From an uncultured Armatimonadota bacterium (GTDB lineage: Bacteria > Armatimonadota > Fimbriimonadia > Fimbriimonadales > Fimbriimonadaceae), in the NCBI GenBank assembly GCA_903899015.1, contig CAIUHP010000075.1:1-64000 (forward strand): a stretch of DNA of 64,000 nucleotides, in the 5' to 3' direction. How positions within the stretch are numbered: the stretch's first letter is position 1; the number at the start of each line of letters is the position of its first letter. The position numbers were made by a program, and so were the translations under genes. The notes beneath the pieces were generated by a model. That model was not told the DNA's origin. It did no database searches and was given only the letters and a program-made list of their open reading frames with translations. This document shows positions 45,022 to 53,010 of the stretch, in pieces.

Positions 45022-46149
45022 CTACCGAGTTTCCTTCCGGAAGGTAGTGCCATTGAAACTCCACTCCTCAGGAAGAACTAACTCCCGCACCGGCCATTCA
45101 CTTTGAAGCCGAGTTTCAATCTCTTCCCAACTCTTTACACCGGAAACCGCGTCAGCTTGTTCACAACAACATGCTCCAACCGCGACCGCTGCGCGAACCG
45201 CGAGATCAGGGGACATTCCTCGAAGCCAACCCATAAGCAATCCCGCAATCGTGGCATCCCCGGCACCGGTCGTCCCGTCTACTTCAACCTCGAAAACGGG
45301 TGCCCAAAGTTCCACACCTTGCCACTCCAGAAGATTCTCAGGCTCACCTCGCCCTAGACCTTCCAGGATTGAAGATGCTTTCAAATAGAGTCCGCGAGCC
45401 CCAGCTTTAACCGCGACCACTTTCGCACCAAGATCAAGTGCCAAATCGGACAACCGCTCAAATTCGTGAGACGGAATTTCGCTTCCTTGAAACGCCGCAA
45501 ACGAAGCCTTGTCCAACATGAATAGCAATTCATCGATGCTTGGCAAGAAAAGGTCGGTATAGGGCAACACCCGTTTCAGAATTCTCTCCCAATCCGCTTG
45601 CCCCGCGGGACTTGAAAGATCGGGGAGGCTCACGTCGAGTGAAGTGGTGGCACCCAACTCTTTTGCGCGTCGAAAGAGGCTCTCTAGTTCCGCCCCATCG
45701 TCAGCAAACATGCGGGCCATGAGCGTCGGATAACCAAAGTGAATCAGCCTTGCGTCCGCAATTGCAGAGTCTGAAACGTCGTTTGCGACGAATGTGTTGT
45801 TACAACCGGGGGAGTGGAGAAACATGCGATCTTCCCCCGATAGGCTGATGACAACGGTATAGGAACTGCTATCTGTTTCCGAGACTTGCATGCCGCGGCT
45901 CAGACCAAGTCCGTTCTTTTCCAGGACCTCACAAATCGCCTTGCCAAATAGGTCTTTGCCAATTTTGCCCGCAAGCGACGTTCGAACACCTAGTTTGTGG
46001 AGCGCTTGTCCCGTATTAGAGACCGCTCCGCCGGTGCTGATTTTTGCTTCACCGACTTCAAAAAGTCGCCCCGGATCGAAAGTCACTTTGCCCTTAAACG
46101 CGGGAATGATGTCCAAGCAAATGTGGCCTGCAACAAGGACCTGATTCAT
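45022..46149 (-). CDS. PfkB-family carbohydrate kinase
   Basis: This 375-aa kinase has the PfkB N-terminal 'STGGAVSNTGQALHKLG' and the C-terminal signature 'DGTTGAGDATIAGLLMG' with the catalytic Asp. Members phosphorylate ribose, fructose, 2-keto-3-deoxygluconate or nucleosides. It starts two bases after the upstream Gfo/Idh gene and leads to the lyxose isomerase gene, suggesting a sugar pathway; xylulose/keto-sugar phosphorylation is an inference. Confidence 0.88.
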   Translation of the reverse strand: MNQVLVAGHICLDIIPAFKGKVTFDPGRLFEVGEAKISTGGAVSNTGQALHKLGVRTSLAGKIGKDLFGKAICEVLEKNGLGLSRGMQVSETDSSSYTVVISLSGEDRMFLHSPGCNNTFVANDVSDSAIADARLIHFGYPTLMARMFADDGAELESLFRRAKELGATTSLDVSLPDLSSPAGQADWERILKRVLPYTDLFLPSIDELLFMLDKASFAAFQGSEIPSHEFERLSDLALDLGAKVVAVKAGARGLYLKASSILEGLGRGEPENLLEWQGVELWAPVFEVEVDGTTGAGDATIAGLLMGWLRGMSPDLAVRAAVAVGACCCEQADAVSGVKSWEEIETRLQSEWPVRELVLPEEWSFNGTTFRKETR

Positions 46150-46151
46150 GA

Positions 46152-47291
46152 TTAGCCGTCCACCATGACAGTCGAACTAGCCTTTTGCGAAGCGAGGGCA
46201 GCTGTGAATAGCTGGTGACTCACCAAAGCTTCTTGCGGCGTAGCGCATCGGAAATCTCCCTTCATTCCCTCGCGATGAACTAGCTCGTCTAGAAAAGCTG
46301 CCCACATCTGGAGAAGTGAGTCACTAAAACCAAATTCGAAGATATCACCGGTAATCGTTTTATAGGGCACTCGATAGCCGATATCTTCAACGTGCCACGC
46401 CTGTGGAACACCCGATTTATACGGCATCGTCCGAATCGACTTGGGGTTCTTCGTCGAGAACTCGGCAGAATTTTCAGTGCCAACAATTCTTACGAACCAA
46501 GAATTCATGTCTCCCGGCGAAATGCGCTTTGCTTCAAGCACCATCGGAAACCCATTCTCGGTTTCGCAGGCAAGAATGGCGTTGTCCCACGTCTCGCACG
46601 GAGCCATCCCGCCCTTGCCATCTGGCCGCTGATCAACGACTTTTGAGAGGAGTGCTCGAACATTTTTTGGCTTCCAGCCTACTCGTGCGGGGACATGCAA
46701 AACGTGCATACCAAGATCACCCATGCAACCGTACTCCCCACACGTCGCGATTCTCCGCTTCCAGTTGATTGGCTTGTTAGGATCAAGATCGGAACTGTGA
46801 AGAAAGCCGGATCGGACCTCGATAATCTTTCCAAATGCGCCTTCCTGAATCATCTTTACGATGCGCTGAACGCCTGGGAAAAACGGAAATTCCGAAGAGC
46901 AACGAACAAGTAATTCTGGGTGCCGATTCACTTCCGCGAGAATGTTTTGGCAAGCGGCCAAATCGATTCCAAACGGTTTCTCGGCTAATAGATGCTTTCC
47001 TGCCTGAATAATCTCAATGTAGAGTTTTTCATGGAGGTTATGCGGCACCGCACAATAAACCGCTTCAACTTCTGGATTCGCCAACAACTCACGATAATCA
47101 GCCGTAATCTGCCCAAGAGTAAAGTTTTGAGAGAACCATTCGGTTGCCTGAGGATTGGCATCGCAAACGGCATAAATCTCGGGAATGGCATCCGTATCCA
47201 ATAAATGGCACCAGCGAGCAACTGCGCTGGCAAATTCCCGGCCCATGAGGCCACAACCAATAATCCCGAACCGCACCGTTCGCCGTGACAT
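46152..47291 (-). CDS. Gfo/Idh/MocA-family oxidoreductase
   Basis: This roughly 379-aa dehydrogenase begins with 'RFGIIGCGLMGREFASAV' and has 'AGKHLLAEKPFGID' with the catalytic-loop lysine and 'EYGCMGDLGMHVLHVPARVG' at the active site. It is first in an operon with PfkB and D-lyxose isomerase. The ATG at 47291 is preferred; a TTG at 47315 would add eight residues. The protein differs enough from the other Gfo/Idh gene to suggest a different substrate. Confidence 0.88.
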   Translation of the reverse strand: MSRRTVRFGIIGCGLMGREFASAVARWCHLLDTDAIPEIYAVCDANPQATEWFSQNFTLGQITADYRELLANPEVEAVYCAVPHNLHEKLYIEIIQAGKHLLAEKPFGIDLAACQNILAEVNRHPELLVRCSSEFPFFPGVQRIVKMIQEGAFGKIIEVRSGFLHSSDLDPNKPINWKRRIATCGEYGCMGDLGMHVLHVPARVGWKPKNVRALLSKVVDQRPDGKGGMAPCETWDNAILACETENGFPMVLEAKRISPGDMNSWFVRIVGTENSAEFSTKNPKSIRTMPYKSGVPQAWHVEDIGYRVPYKTITGDIFEFGFSDSLLQMWAAFLDELVHREGMKGDFRCATPQEALVSHQLFTAALASQKASSTVMVDG

Positions 47292-47375
47292 GTGAACGGA
47301 GTTTACACCTGGCAACCATGCGCCAAAACGGGTGGACTTACCTTTCGTAAAGCCACCCGCTAGAATCTGGCCCGT

Positions 47376-49484
47376 TTAAAGGCCAAGGACTTTTTGAATC
47401 AAGGCTTTTTGGGCGTGCAACCGGTTTTCGGCTTGATCGACTACTCTGCTCTGAGGCCCGTCAATAACTCCGGTCGTCACCTCAAACTCACGACGTGCAG
47501 GCAAGCAGTGGAGGAAGATGGCATCCTTGCTTCCCATCTCCATCACTCGCTGATTGACTTGGTAAGGCTCAAACACCTTCAGCCGATGCTCTTGCTCGTG
47601 CTCGTCGCCCATGGACACCCAAACGTCGGTATAAACAACATGGGCTCCATCCATTGCCTCTTCGATATTCGTAGTTTGGACGAGCCCCTCAATTGGCTCT
47701 AATCGGAAGTTCTCTGGCCCGCAGATCGTTACCGGATAGCCAAGTCGAGTACCCAACTTAGCAAGCGATCGTGCGACGTTATTTCCGTCACCGATGTAAG
47801 CAATCTTGACCTTATCCTGGCCAAAGCTTTCCTGAACGGTCTGGATGTCCGCAAGGGCTTGGCAAGGGTGCTCCCACTCGGTGAGGGCATTGATAACCGG
47901 AACATCAGCATATTCTGCCAATTCAACTATGTGCCGCTGCCAGTAGAGCCGAGCAACGATCAAATTGCACCATCGCGAGAGGTTCTGAGCCACATCGCGA
48001 ATCGAGTCTCGCGAGCCCATTGCGATGTCTCCCTTACCAAGATGAACCGCATGCCCTCCGAGTTCGTGAATGGCGGTTTCAAAGGAAACACGAGTTCTCA
48101 GCGACTGCTTTTCGAAGACCATCGCAACGGTTCGGTTCTCGACAGGGGTAATGGCAGAAGGAGCAATCTTCCTTCTCTGCTTGCTGTAAGCAGCAAGATC
48201 CAACACTTCTTCGATTTGAGCATCGGAAAGATCGTCCATTGTCAGCACGTCGTGTAACGGTCGGACAAGGGCTTTGGACCGCACTCCGGATCGAGCGCTC
48301 ATCGGTGCTGAAATTCCCATCGCCTCGGCAAGAACGGTGAGTGCCTGCACTATCTGGTCTTCGTTAATGACAAGCGGTGGCACGAAGCGCAGAGTCGACT
48401 CATCGGTTGCGTTGATGATGAGTTTATGCTCGAAGCACTTCTTGACCAACTCGCGACCGATTGGCTTTTCCAAGCCGGCACCGATCATCAGTCCCTTGCC
48501 TGTCACATGAAGTCCCATTGTTTTGAGGCCGGAACGAAGCAGTTCACCCATCTCGGTGGCATGCTTCATCAAGCCTTGGTGCTCAATGGTATCAATCACT
48601 GCTAGAGCAGTCGCACAGGTTAGAGGATTGCCCCCAAACGTGGAACCATGGTCGCCCGGTTCAAGAATAGATGCTGCTTTGCCTCGGGCCAATGCTGCAC
48701 CGATCGGTACTCCGCTGCCAAGTCCCTTCGCAAGAACTAGAACATCTGGCTGAAGGGCATAGTGCTGGAAAGCGAACCATTTTCCCGTTCGTCCCAATCC
48801 GCATTGAACTTCGTCGAGCATGAAGAGCGCATTGTGCTCAAGACAAAGTCGCTGGGCTTCCAAGAGATATTCTTCGGTTAATTCAAGAATTCCGCCCTCA
48901 CCCATGATGGTCTCAAGCAAGACCGCCGCGGTTCGGTGCGAGAACGCCTCTTTCAGTTCCTCAAGGTTGTTGACTTCAACATGAACGAAGCCCGGTACGA
49001 TGGGCTCGAACGAGCGTTGGTACTTTCTTTGCCCAGTAGCCGAAAGTGCCCCTAAGGTTCGGCCATGAAAGGATCGATTCAGAGTGATGATCTGATAATC
49101 ACCATCGGGCCGCTTTGAGTTGCCGTGCTTCTTGGCGATCTTGATAGCGGCTTCGATAGCCGTCGCTCCGCAGCCCGAGAAAAATACTCGATCCATGCCA
49201 CTGATGTCGCATAAGCGCTTCGCCAATTGAGCCTGAGGAGCGGTCAGCAGAAGATTGGATGTGTGAATTAGTTGCTGCGCCTGACGCGTAATCGCTGCTA
49301 CAACTGCCGGATGGCAATGACCAAGCTGACAGACGGCAATTCCTGCGAGCATATCCAGATATTCATTGCCACGGTTATCCCACAGACTGCAGCCGGAACC
49401 CTGGACGAAGAGCGCCGGGAACCGGGTGTAGGTTCGCATCAGGTGTTCGTCGTCGGTTGATTTGATCGTATCGTATTTGAGCAT
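47376..49484 (-). CDS. argDF: ArgD-ArgF fusion: acetylornithine aminotransferase and ornithine carbamoyltransferase
   Basis: This 702-aa protein joins two arginine-biosynthesis enzymes in one uninterrupted frame. The first (to about 400) is ArgD with 'FFSGCGATAIEAAIKIAKKH' and the PLP lysine in 'LAKGLGSGVPIG'. The second (about 405-702) is a complete ornithine carbamoyltransferase with SLRTR, HPCQ, HCLPARR and the 'DVWVSMG' ornithine loop, so it is not an N-acetylornithine enzyme. The deacetylation step between them must come from a separate ArgJ/ArgE. The natural start is ATG at 49484; GTG at 49514 would add ten residues. The linker is short (about 15 residues). Confidence 0.95.
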   Translation of the reverse strand: MLKYDTIKSTDDEHLMRTYTRFPALFVQGSGCSLWDNRGNEYLDMLAGIAVCQLGHCHPAVVAAITRQAQQLIHTSNLLLTAPQAQLAKRLCDISGMDRVFFSGCGATAIEAAIKIAKKHGNSKRPDGDYQIITLNRSFHGRTLGALSATGQRKYQRSFEPIVPGFVHVEVNNLEELKEAFSHRTAAVLLETIMGEGGILELTEEYLLEAQRLCLEHNALFMLDEVQCGLGRTGKWFAFQHYALQPDVLVLAKGLGSGVPIGAALARGKAASILEPGDHGSTFGGNPLTCATALAVIDTIEHQGLMKHATEMGELLRSGLKTMGLHVTGKGLMIGAGLEKPIGRELVKKCFEHKLIINATDESTLRFVPPLVINEDQIVQALTVLAEAMGISAPMSARSGVRSKALVRPLHDVLTMDDLSDAQIEEVLDLAAYSKQRRKIAPSAITPVENRTVAMVFEKQSLRTRVSFETAIHELGGHAVHLGKGDIAMGSRDSIRDVAQNLSRWCNLIVARLYWQRHIVELAEYADVPVINALTEWEHPCQALADIQTVQESFGQDKVKIAYIGDGNNVARSLAKLGTRLGYPVTICGPENFRLEPIEGLVQTTNIEEAMDGAHVVYTDVWVSMGDEHEQEHRLKVFEPYQVNQRVMEMGSKDAIFLHCLPARREFEVTTGVIDGPQSRVVDQAENRLHAQKALIQKVLGL

Positions 49485-49514
49485 TTTGTTCTTAGTTGAA
49501 TTCGCCAAGGGCAC

Positions 49515-49720
49515 GCCACATTACGTGCAGTTTAACTGCCAAGCTTGAGGGGAGGCGGGTTGCGTCGTCGCAGAGGGGCATTGGCCCGGCTCCCCTAGAT
49601 ACGTGGGGTACGACGGCGTGGCTCGCGCGAAAGCAGCGCGATGGTGTTCATTCCCGAGGTCAGGGAGGCACCAAACATTGTGGTAACGATACCCTATCTT
49701 CAGATTCATCAATGAAAACC
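49515..49720. other. Intergenic region without a recognised gene
   Basis: This 206-base stretch upstream of argDF has GC-rich hairpin-forming segments (GCGCGAAAGCAGCGCG-type stem near 49626-49641, CTCCCCTAG/GGGG near 49581-49600) but no coding signal, no tRNA and no SRP RNA core. It presumably carries the argDF promoter and leader. ACGTGCAGTTT (49523-49533) recurs at 49752-49762. Confidence 0.4.
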
Positions 49721-49749
49721 TTGCATGTACCGAGAAGCAAGACTATAAT
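49721..49749 (+). promoter_or_regulatory. Strong sigma-70 promoter for the 52-aa lipoprotein
   Basis: TTGCAT (49721-49726) and a perfect TATAAT (49744-49749) are separated by exactly 17 bases. Transcription would start near 49756, leaving a leader of about 110 bases. Confidence 0.8.
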
Positions 49750-49754
49750 GCACG

Positions 49755-49844
49755 TGCAGTTTGAACCTGCAACCCATTTTGGGTAATGAGGGTATAACCC
49801 TTTAGCGCCGGTTCAACCGGCACAATAAACGCTCCGAAAGGGGC
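49755..49844 (+). promoter_or_regulatory. Leader with five tandem short hairpins
   Basis: In 90 bases there are five consecutive small stems: TGCAG/CTGCA (49755-49771), ACCCA/TGGGT (49772-49784), AGGGT/ACCCT (49789-49801), GCCGGTT/AACCGGC (49807-49821) and GCTCC/GGGGC with a GAAA tetraloop (49831-49844). A strong AGGAGGTG follows at 49853-49860. No known riboswitch class fits. The array may stabilise the mRNA or bind a protein. Confidence 0.5.
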
Positions 49845-49865
49845 GGTCCGTCAGGAGGTGTTTGT

Positions 49866-50024
49866 ATGACTAAGAAGATTTTTGCGCTCGTAATGGTGGT
49901 CAGCGTTCTCGGTGCATTTTTGGCCGGCTGTGGTAAGAAAGACGAAGGTGCTGATGCTACCTCCGCAGGTGCTTCCGCTCCAGCTAGCGGCGGCGCAGCA
50001 GCCGATACTACTAAGGCTCCCTAG
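49866..50024 (+). CDS. Tiny lipoprotein, 52 aa
   Basis: ATG at 49866 encodes a 52-aa protein with a basic start (MTKKIF), a hydrophobic core and the lipobox LAGC (Cys22), then a short Gly/Ala/Ser-rich tail with two Asp/Glu clusters (KKDEGAD). AGGAGGTG lies five bases upstream. It has its own strong promoter, structured leader and terminator, so it forms a complete, probably highly expressed transcription unit. It resembles Lpp-like or entericidin-sized surface peptides only in size; no function can be assigned. Confidence 0.8.
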   Translation: MTKKIFALVMVVSVLGAFLAGCGKKDEGADATSAGASAPASGGAAADTTKAP

Positions 50025-50055
50025 TAAGGACCTGCCCATTTAACGGGTACAAGAA

Positions 50056-50094
50056 AGGTCTCTGATCCTCGGATCGGAGACCTCTTTTTGTTTT
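50056..50094. terminator. Bidirectional Rho-independent terminator
   Basis: AGGTCTCTGATCC and GGATCGGAGACCT (50056-50083) pair over 13 bases with one G-U, around a two-base loop, and are followed by CTTTTTGTTTT. It ends the 52-aa lipoprotein transcript and lies at the end of the convergent lipoprotein gene. Confidence 0.85.
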
Positions 50095-50650
50095 AAAGCC
50101 CGACTGATTTCGCTGCGTCTTGGACCTTTTTGGCTGATTCCTTCACTTTTTCTGAGGCATTGTCATACATCGCCTGAGCCTCAGAGAGCTTCTTTTGAAG
50201 GTCTTGATACTCGGAATCGGCCTCATTGAGCTTCTTTTTGATATCGTCAATGCTCTTCTCGGTGTTGTCCTTAGCATTTTTCGCGCTTTCGACTCGCTCG
50301 TCCAATTCAGCTTTAAGCTTCTGAACGTTTAGAGCTGCTTCCACACGCTGAATCTGGTCCTTGACCGAGTCAAGTTTCAGATCGTCCAAGCTCGTGGGTG
50401 CTTTCACCTGGGACAGCTTGCCCTTAAGCGATTCTAGTTGCGATTTTGCCGATTCCAGGGCCGGGCGCCCCGAATCGGCAGATAATTTATCGGCCTCTTC
50501 ACTTACCGATTTCCATGCACTTCCGGCCATTGCGCCGGCTTTGTTCATGACCACCTGGGTCTGAGCAAGGGCCGCGTCTTGGTCCTTTTGTTCGCAACCA
50601 ACCAAGAGTGCTCCAAGAGCACAAGACACCAAAACCGACAGTGTTTTCAT
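50093..50650 (-). CDS. Coiled-coil lipoprotein
   Basis: This 185-aa protein has a signal peptide with lipobox LVGC (Cys19) and an almost wholly helical, Lys/Glu/Asp/Ala-rich body with heptad-like spacing (about 70-180). No domain family is recognised. It could be an envelope spacer or tether. It begins two bases after the sugar nucleotidyltransferase gene and is likely co-transcribed with it. Confidence 0.75.
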   Translation of the reverse strand: MKTLSVLVSCALGALLVGCEQKDQDAALAQTQVVMNKAGAMAGSAWKSVSEEADKLSADSGRPALESAKSQLESLKGKLSQVKAPTSLDDLKLDSVKDQIQRVEAALNVQKLKAELDERVESAKNAKDNTEKSIDDIKKKLNEADSEYQDLQKKLSEAQAMYDNASEKVKESAKKVQDAAKSVGL

Positions 50651-50652
50651 CG

Positions 50653-51585
50653 CTAACCTACGTAATCGCCATGGAGAATCGTATTTTCGATATCTCCATC
50701 TGACAATACGGGGCCGGCAAGAATTGCGTGGCGTATTTTTCCAGCGACCTTTACATGAGCGCCCGGGAGCACAACGGAATCTTCAATCGACTGGCATTCC
50801 ACCGATGCACCCGCTCCCACAACGACCATCTTCCCGACTTCTCCTTGGACCGTGGCACTAGGATCAATCAAAATGCCGCCGTCAATAAGGAATTCAGTGG
50901 TTTCAAGATAAGAATCGAGTGTCCCAGTGTCAAACCAAACATCCTCGAAGACGCCAGCAAGAACAAGCTCACCTTTGTTAATCATGATCTGGATCGCATC
51001 GGTGATCTCGTACTCACCTCTTGCGCTCGGTTGGAGATTGGGAAGAACATCCCAAATTTGGGGGCCAAAGAAGTAGAGACCGGCCATTGCCAAATTACTC
51101 TCAGGCACCTTAGGCTTTTCAACCAGCTTGACGATGCGTTCGCCATCAACGTTAGCCACCCCAAATCGGCTTGGATCGGGGACCGCTTTCACCACGTTTA
51201 GGTTGGCGCAGCCTGATTCCTTAAATCGCTCGGCAAATTTCTTAAAGCCCGAGCTATAAATGGCGTCACCCAAATAAAGAACAAACGAGTCGCCCGCCAC
51301 AAAGTCCTTTGCAAAGCCCACCGCGTGCGCAAGACCCTTGGGCTCTTCCTGACGGACATAACTTAAGCGAATGCCAAACGCTGAGCCATCCCCTAACGCC
51401 TCTCGCATTTGGGGCTCATTTTCACCCACAACGATACAAATTTCGGAGATACCGATGTCTTTCAATCGATCAAACGCATATTCCAGCGTTGTTCGATTAG
51501 CCATTGGCAATAAGGGCTTAGGGATGACTCGAGTAACCGGATAGAGGCGGCTTCCCTTACCCGCCGCAAGAATGACACCTTTCAT
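50653..51585 (-). CDS. Sugar-phosphate nucleotidyltransferase (RmlA/GlmU-like)
   Basis: This 310-aa protein activates a sugar-1-phosphate with an NTP. It has the signature 'AAGKGSRLYPVT' and 'IPKPLLPM' and a C-terminal left-handed beta-helix of hexapeptide-like repeats ('PSATVQGEVGKMVVVGAGAS'), typical of long-form glucose-1-phosphate thymidylyltransferases. ATG at 51585 is chosen; the frame continues upstream without homology. The product would feed surface polysaccharide synthesis. dTTP versus UTP specificity is not clear. Confidence 0.85.
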   Translation of the reverse strand: MKGVILAAGKGSRLYPVTRVIPKPLLPMANRTTLEYAFDRLKDIGISEICIVVGENEPQMREALGDGSAFGIRLSYVRQEEPKGLAHAVGFAKDFVAGDSFVLYLGDAIYSSGFKKFAERFKESGCANLNVVKAVPDPSRFGVANVDGERIVKLVEKPKVPESNLAMAGLYFFGPQIWDVLPNLQPSARGEYEITDAIQIMINKGELVLAGVFEDVWFDTGTLDSYLETTEFLIDGGILIDPSATVQGEVGKMVVVGAGASVECQSIEDSVVLPGAHVKVAGKIRHAILAGPVLSDGDIENTILHGDYVG

Positions 51586-51723
51586 AGTTTTATGGGCTGC
51601 GCACTCCGCAGCTATTCGCACCGATAATACACCCACCAGCCGTTATTCGGGAGATAAATCGGGCCCAACCAGTAAGGCAATTGTTCGAAAAGTTAAAGGA
51701 AAGGAGAGGTAACCTGTACTCCC

Positions 51724-52950
51724 ATGGAGCAGGGACGATTCAAAACTACGGTTGCGCTATCAGTCGTGGTTTTTGTCATGCTCGGCTGCCACTCAGGTGA
51801 CTCTGAGCCTGAAAAAGTCTGGGCCAACGAACCCGTCGCTTATAACCCAAGTCCAAACTCTCAAAACGCCTTCGATGCGTATGCGTTGGCTGCTTTGGAT
51901 GCCCAAACATTGGCGCAAAGCAGTATTGATCGGGTCTTTTTCTTCCCTGACCAAAAAACCGAGGTCTCTAAGAAAATTGAGAGATGTGTACGTGAGGTCT
52001 CGCGGGCCACAGAAATGCCCTGTCAGTTCAAATTCGTCGCCCATAAACCATTTAAGGCTCCTCAGTATCAAAGTGGATGGCGATTGATCGGTCGAGTTTA
52101 TCAGTGGAATGCAGAAACAGCATGTACCGGAAGCGACTTCGACACCGCGATTAAGAACGTCGTAACCGGCAGTAAATTTGGCTTTGACCTCACTGGCGGA
52201 GGTGCAACCGATGCCTCTCTCGGATTGGCAATCGTCAACAACCTACGACGAGTCATCACGTCCTATCTTGGGAAAATGACTCCCGCTCAATTGGATCGGC
52301 TAGCCAAGGGAATGAAGGATGCACTTTCTCGCAAACCTTCTTTGAATGATACGTTAAAGAATGAGCACGAGAACATGCTTCAAACTCTTCAATACGTTGC
52401 AAACATCATGAAGACGGAAGACCTGAAAGGGCTTCAACAAAACATGGGACCAGACGTAAACGAAGCAGTGCGTTACATCGATCAAATCCGTTCGAATCCC
52501 AAAAAGCGGCAAGCTTTCATGACTGAACTTTCCAACGCGTGTGAAGAAGAGTTCTCGGCAATCCAGCACGATATCGGTCAGCCTGCCAATCTACGATCTA
52601 AACCGAAAACGGATTTTACTGGTCAGTGGAAGAAGCTTCCCAAACACATCCTTGGAACTTCCCGCCCCTTGCTTGAGTTGAGCGACATGACCCTTGCTCG
52701 TACTCGGTTATTGATTCTTTACGCCGAAATCTACCGAGTCGGAAAACAAAACAAGCCCTACCCCACGAGCCTGACATCGTTCACAAGAGAACTAACGATC
52801 GATCCTTTCTCTGCCACACCCTTCCTCTATCACGCCGACCAAGCAGAATTCTCCATCTACAGCGTGGGACTCAACGGCCGAGACGATGGCGGAGACAGCG
52901 ATGAAACCTTCACAGCTCCCGACCTTCGACTCGAAAATACCGGGCAATAG
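51724..52950 (+). CDS. Lipoprotein with a GspG-like C-terminal motif
   Basis: This 408-aa protein has a lipobox signal (…VMLGC, Cys22) and a mainly helical, uncharacterised body with five cysteines. The last 60 residues, 'YPTSLTSFTRELTIDPFSATP' split by a loop and ending 'FSIYSVGLNGRDDGGD', resemble the C-terminal strand region of type II secretion pseudopilins (DPFSGKP…YSVGPDG-DDGG). It is flanked by a strong AGGAGAGG upstream and a terminator downstream, so it is monocistronic. A role in an envelope or secretion structure is inference. Confidence 0.7.
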   Translation: MEQGRFKTTVALSVVVFVMLGCHSGDSEPEKVWANEPVAYNPSPNSQNAFDAYALAALDAQTLAQSSIDRVFFFPDQKTEVSKKIERCVREVSRATEMPCQFKFVAHKPFKAPQYQSGWRLIGRVYQWNAETACTGSDFDTAIKNVVTGSKFGFDLTGGGATDASLGLAIVNNLRRVITSYLGKMTPAQLDRLAKGMKDALSRKPSLNDTLKNEHENMLQTLQYVANIMKTEDLKGLQQNMGPDVNEAVRYIDQIRSNPKKRQAFMTELSNACEEEFSAIQHDIGQPANLRSKPKTDFTGQWKKLPKHILGTSRPLLELSDMTLARTRLLILYAEIYRVGKQNKPYPTSLTSFTRELTIDPFSATPFLYHADQAEFSIYSVGLNGRDDGGDSDETFTAPDLRLENTGQ

Positions 52951-52958
52951 CCAAATAG

Positions 52959-52993
52959 AAAGAGCCAAGCGAAAGGAGATCGCTTGGCTCTTT
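52959..52993. terminator. Bidirectional terminator
   Basis: AAAGAGCCAAGCGA (52959-52972) and TCGCTTGGCTCTTT (52980-52993) form a perfect 14-bp stem with a 7-base loop between the convergent lipoprotein and aconitase genes. Confidence 0.85.
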
Positions 52994-53010
52994 CTGATGG
53001 GTTCTTCGAA

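Noticed and set aside
49515-49720. Possible SRP RNA or tRNA upstream of argDF
   Set aside because: A GAGGTCAGG sequence recalls the SRP RNA core, but the following GGAAGGAAGC loop is missing, and no T-loop or acceptor stem for a tRNA was found.
49496-49786. 96-aa plus-strand open frame upstream of the tiny lipoprotein
   Set aside because: It runs through the promoter and starts inside argDF; there is no coding signal or ribosome site.
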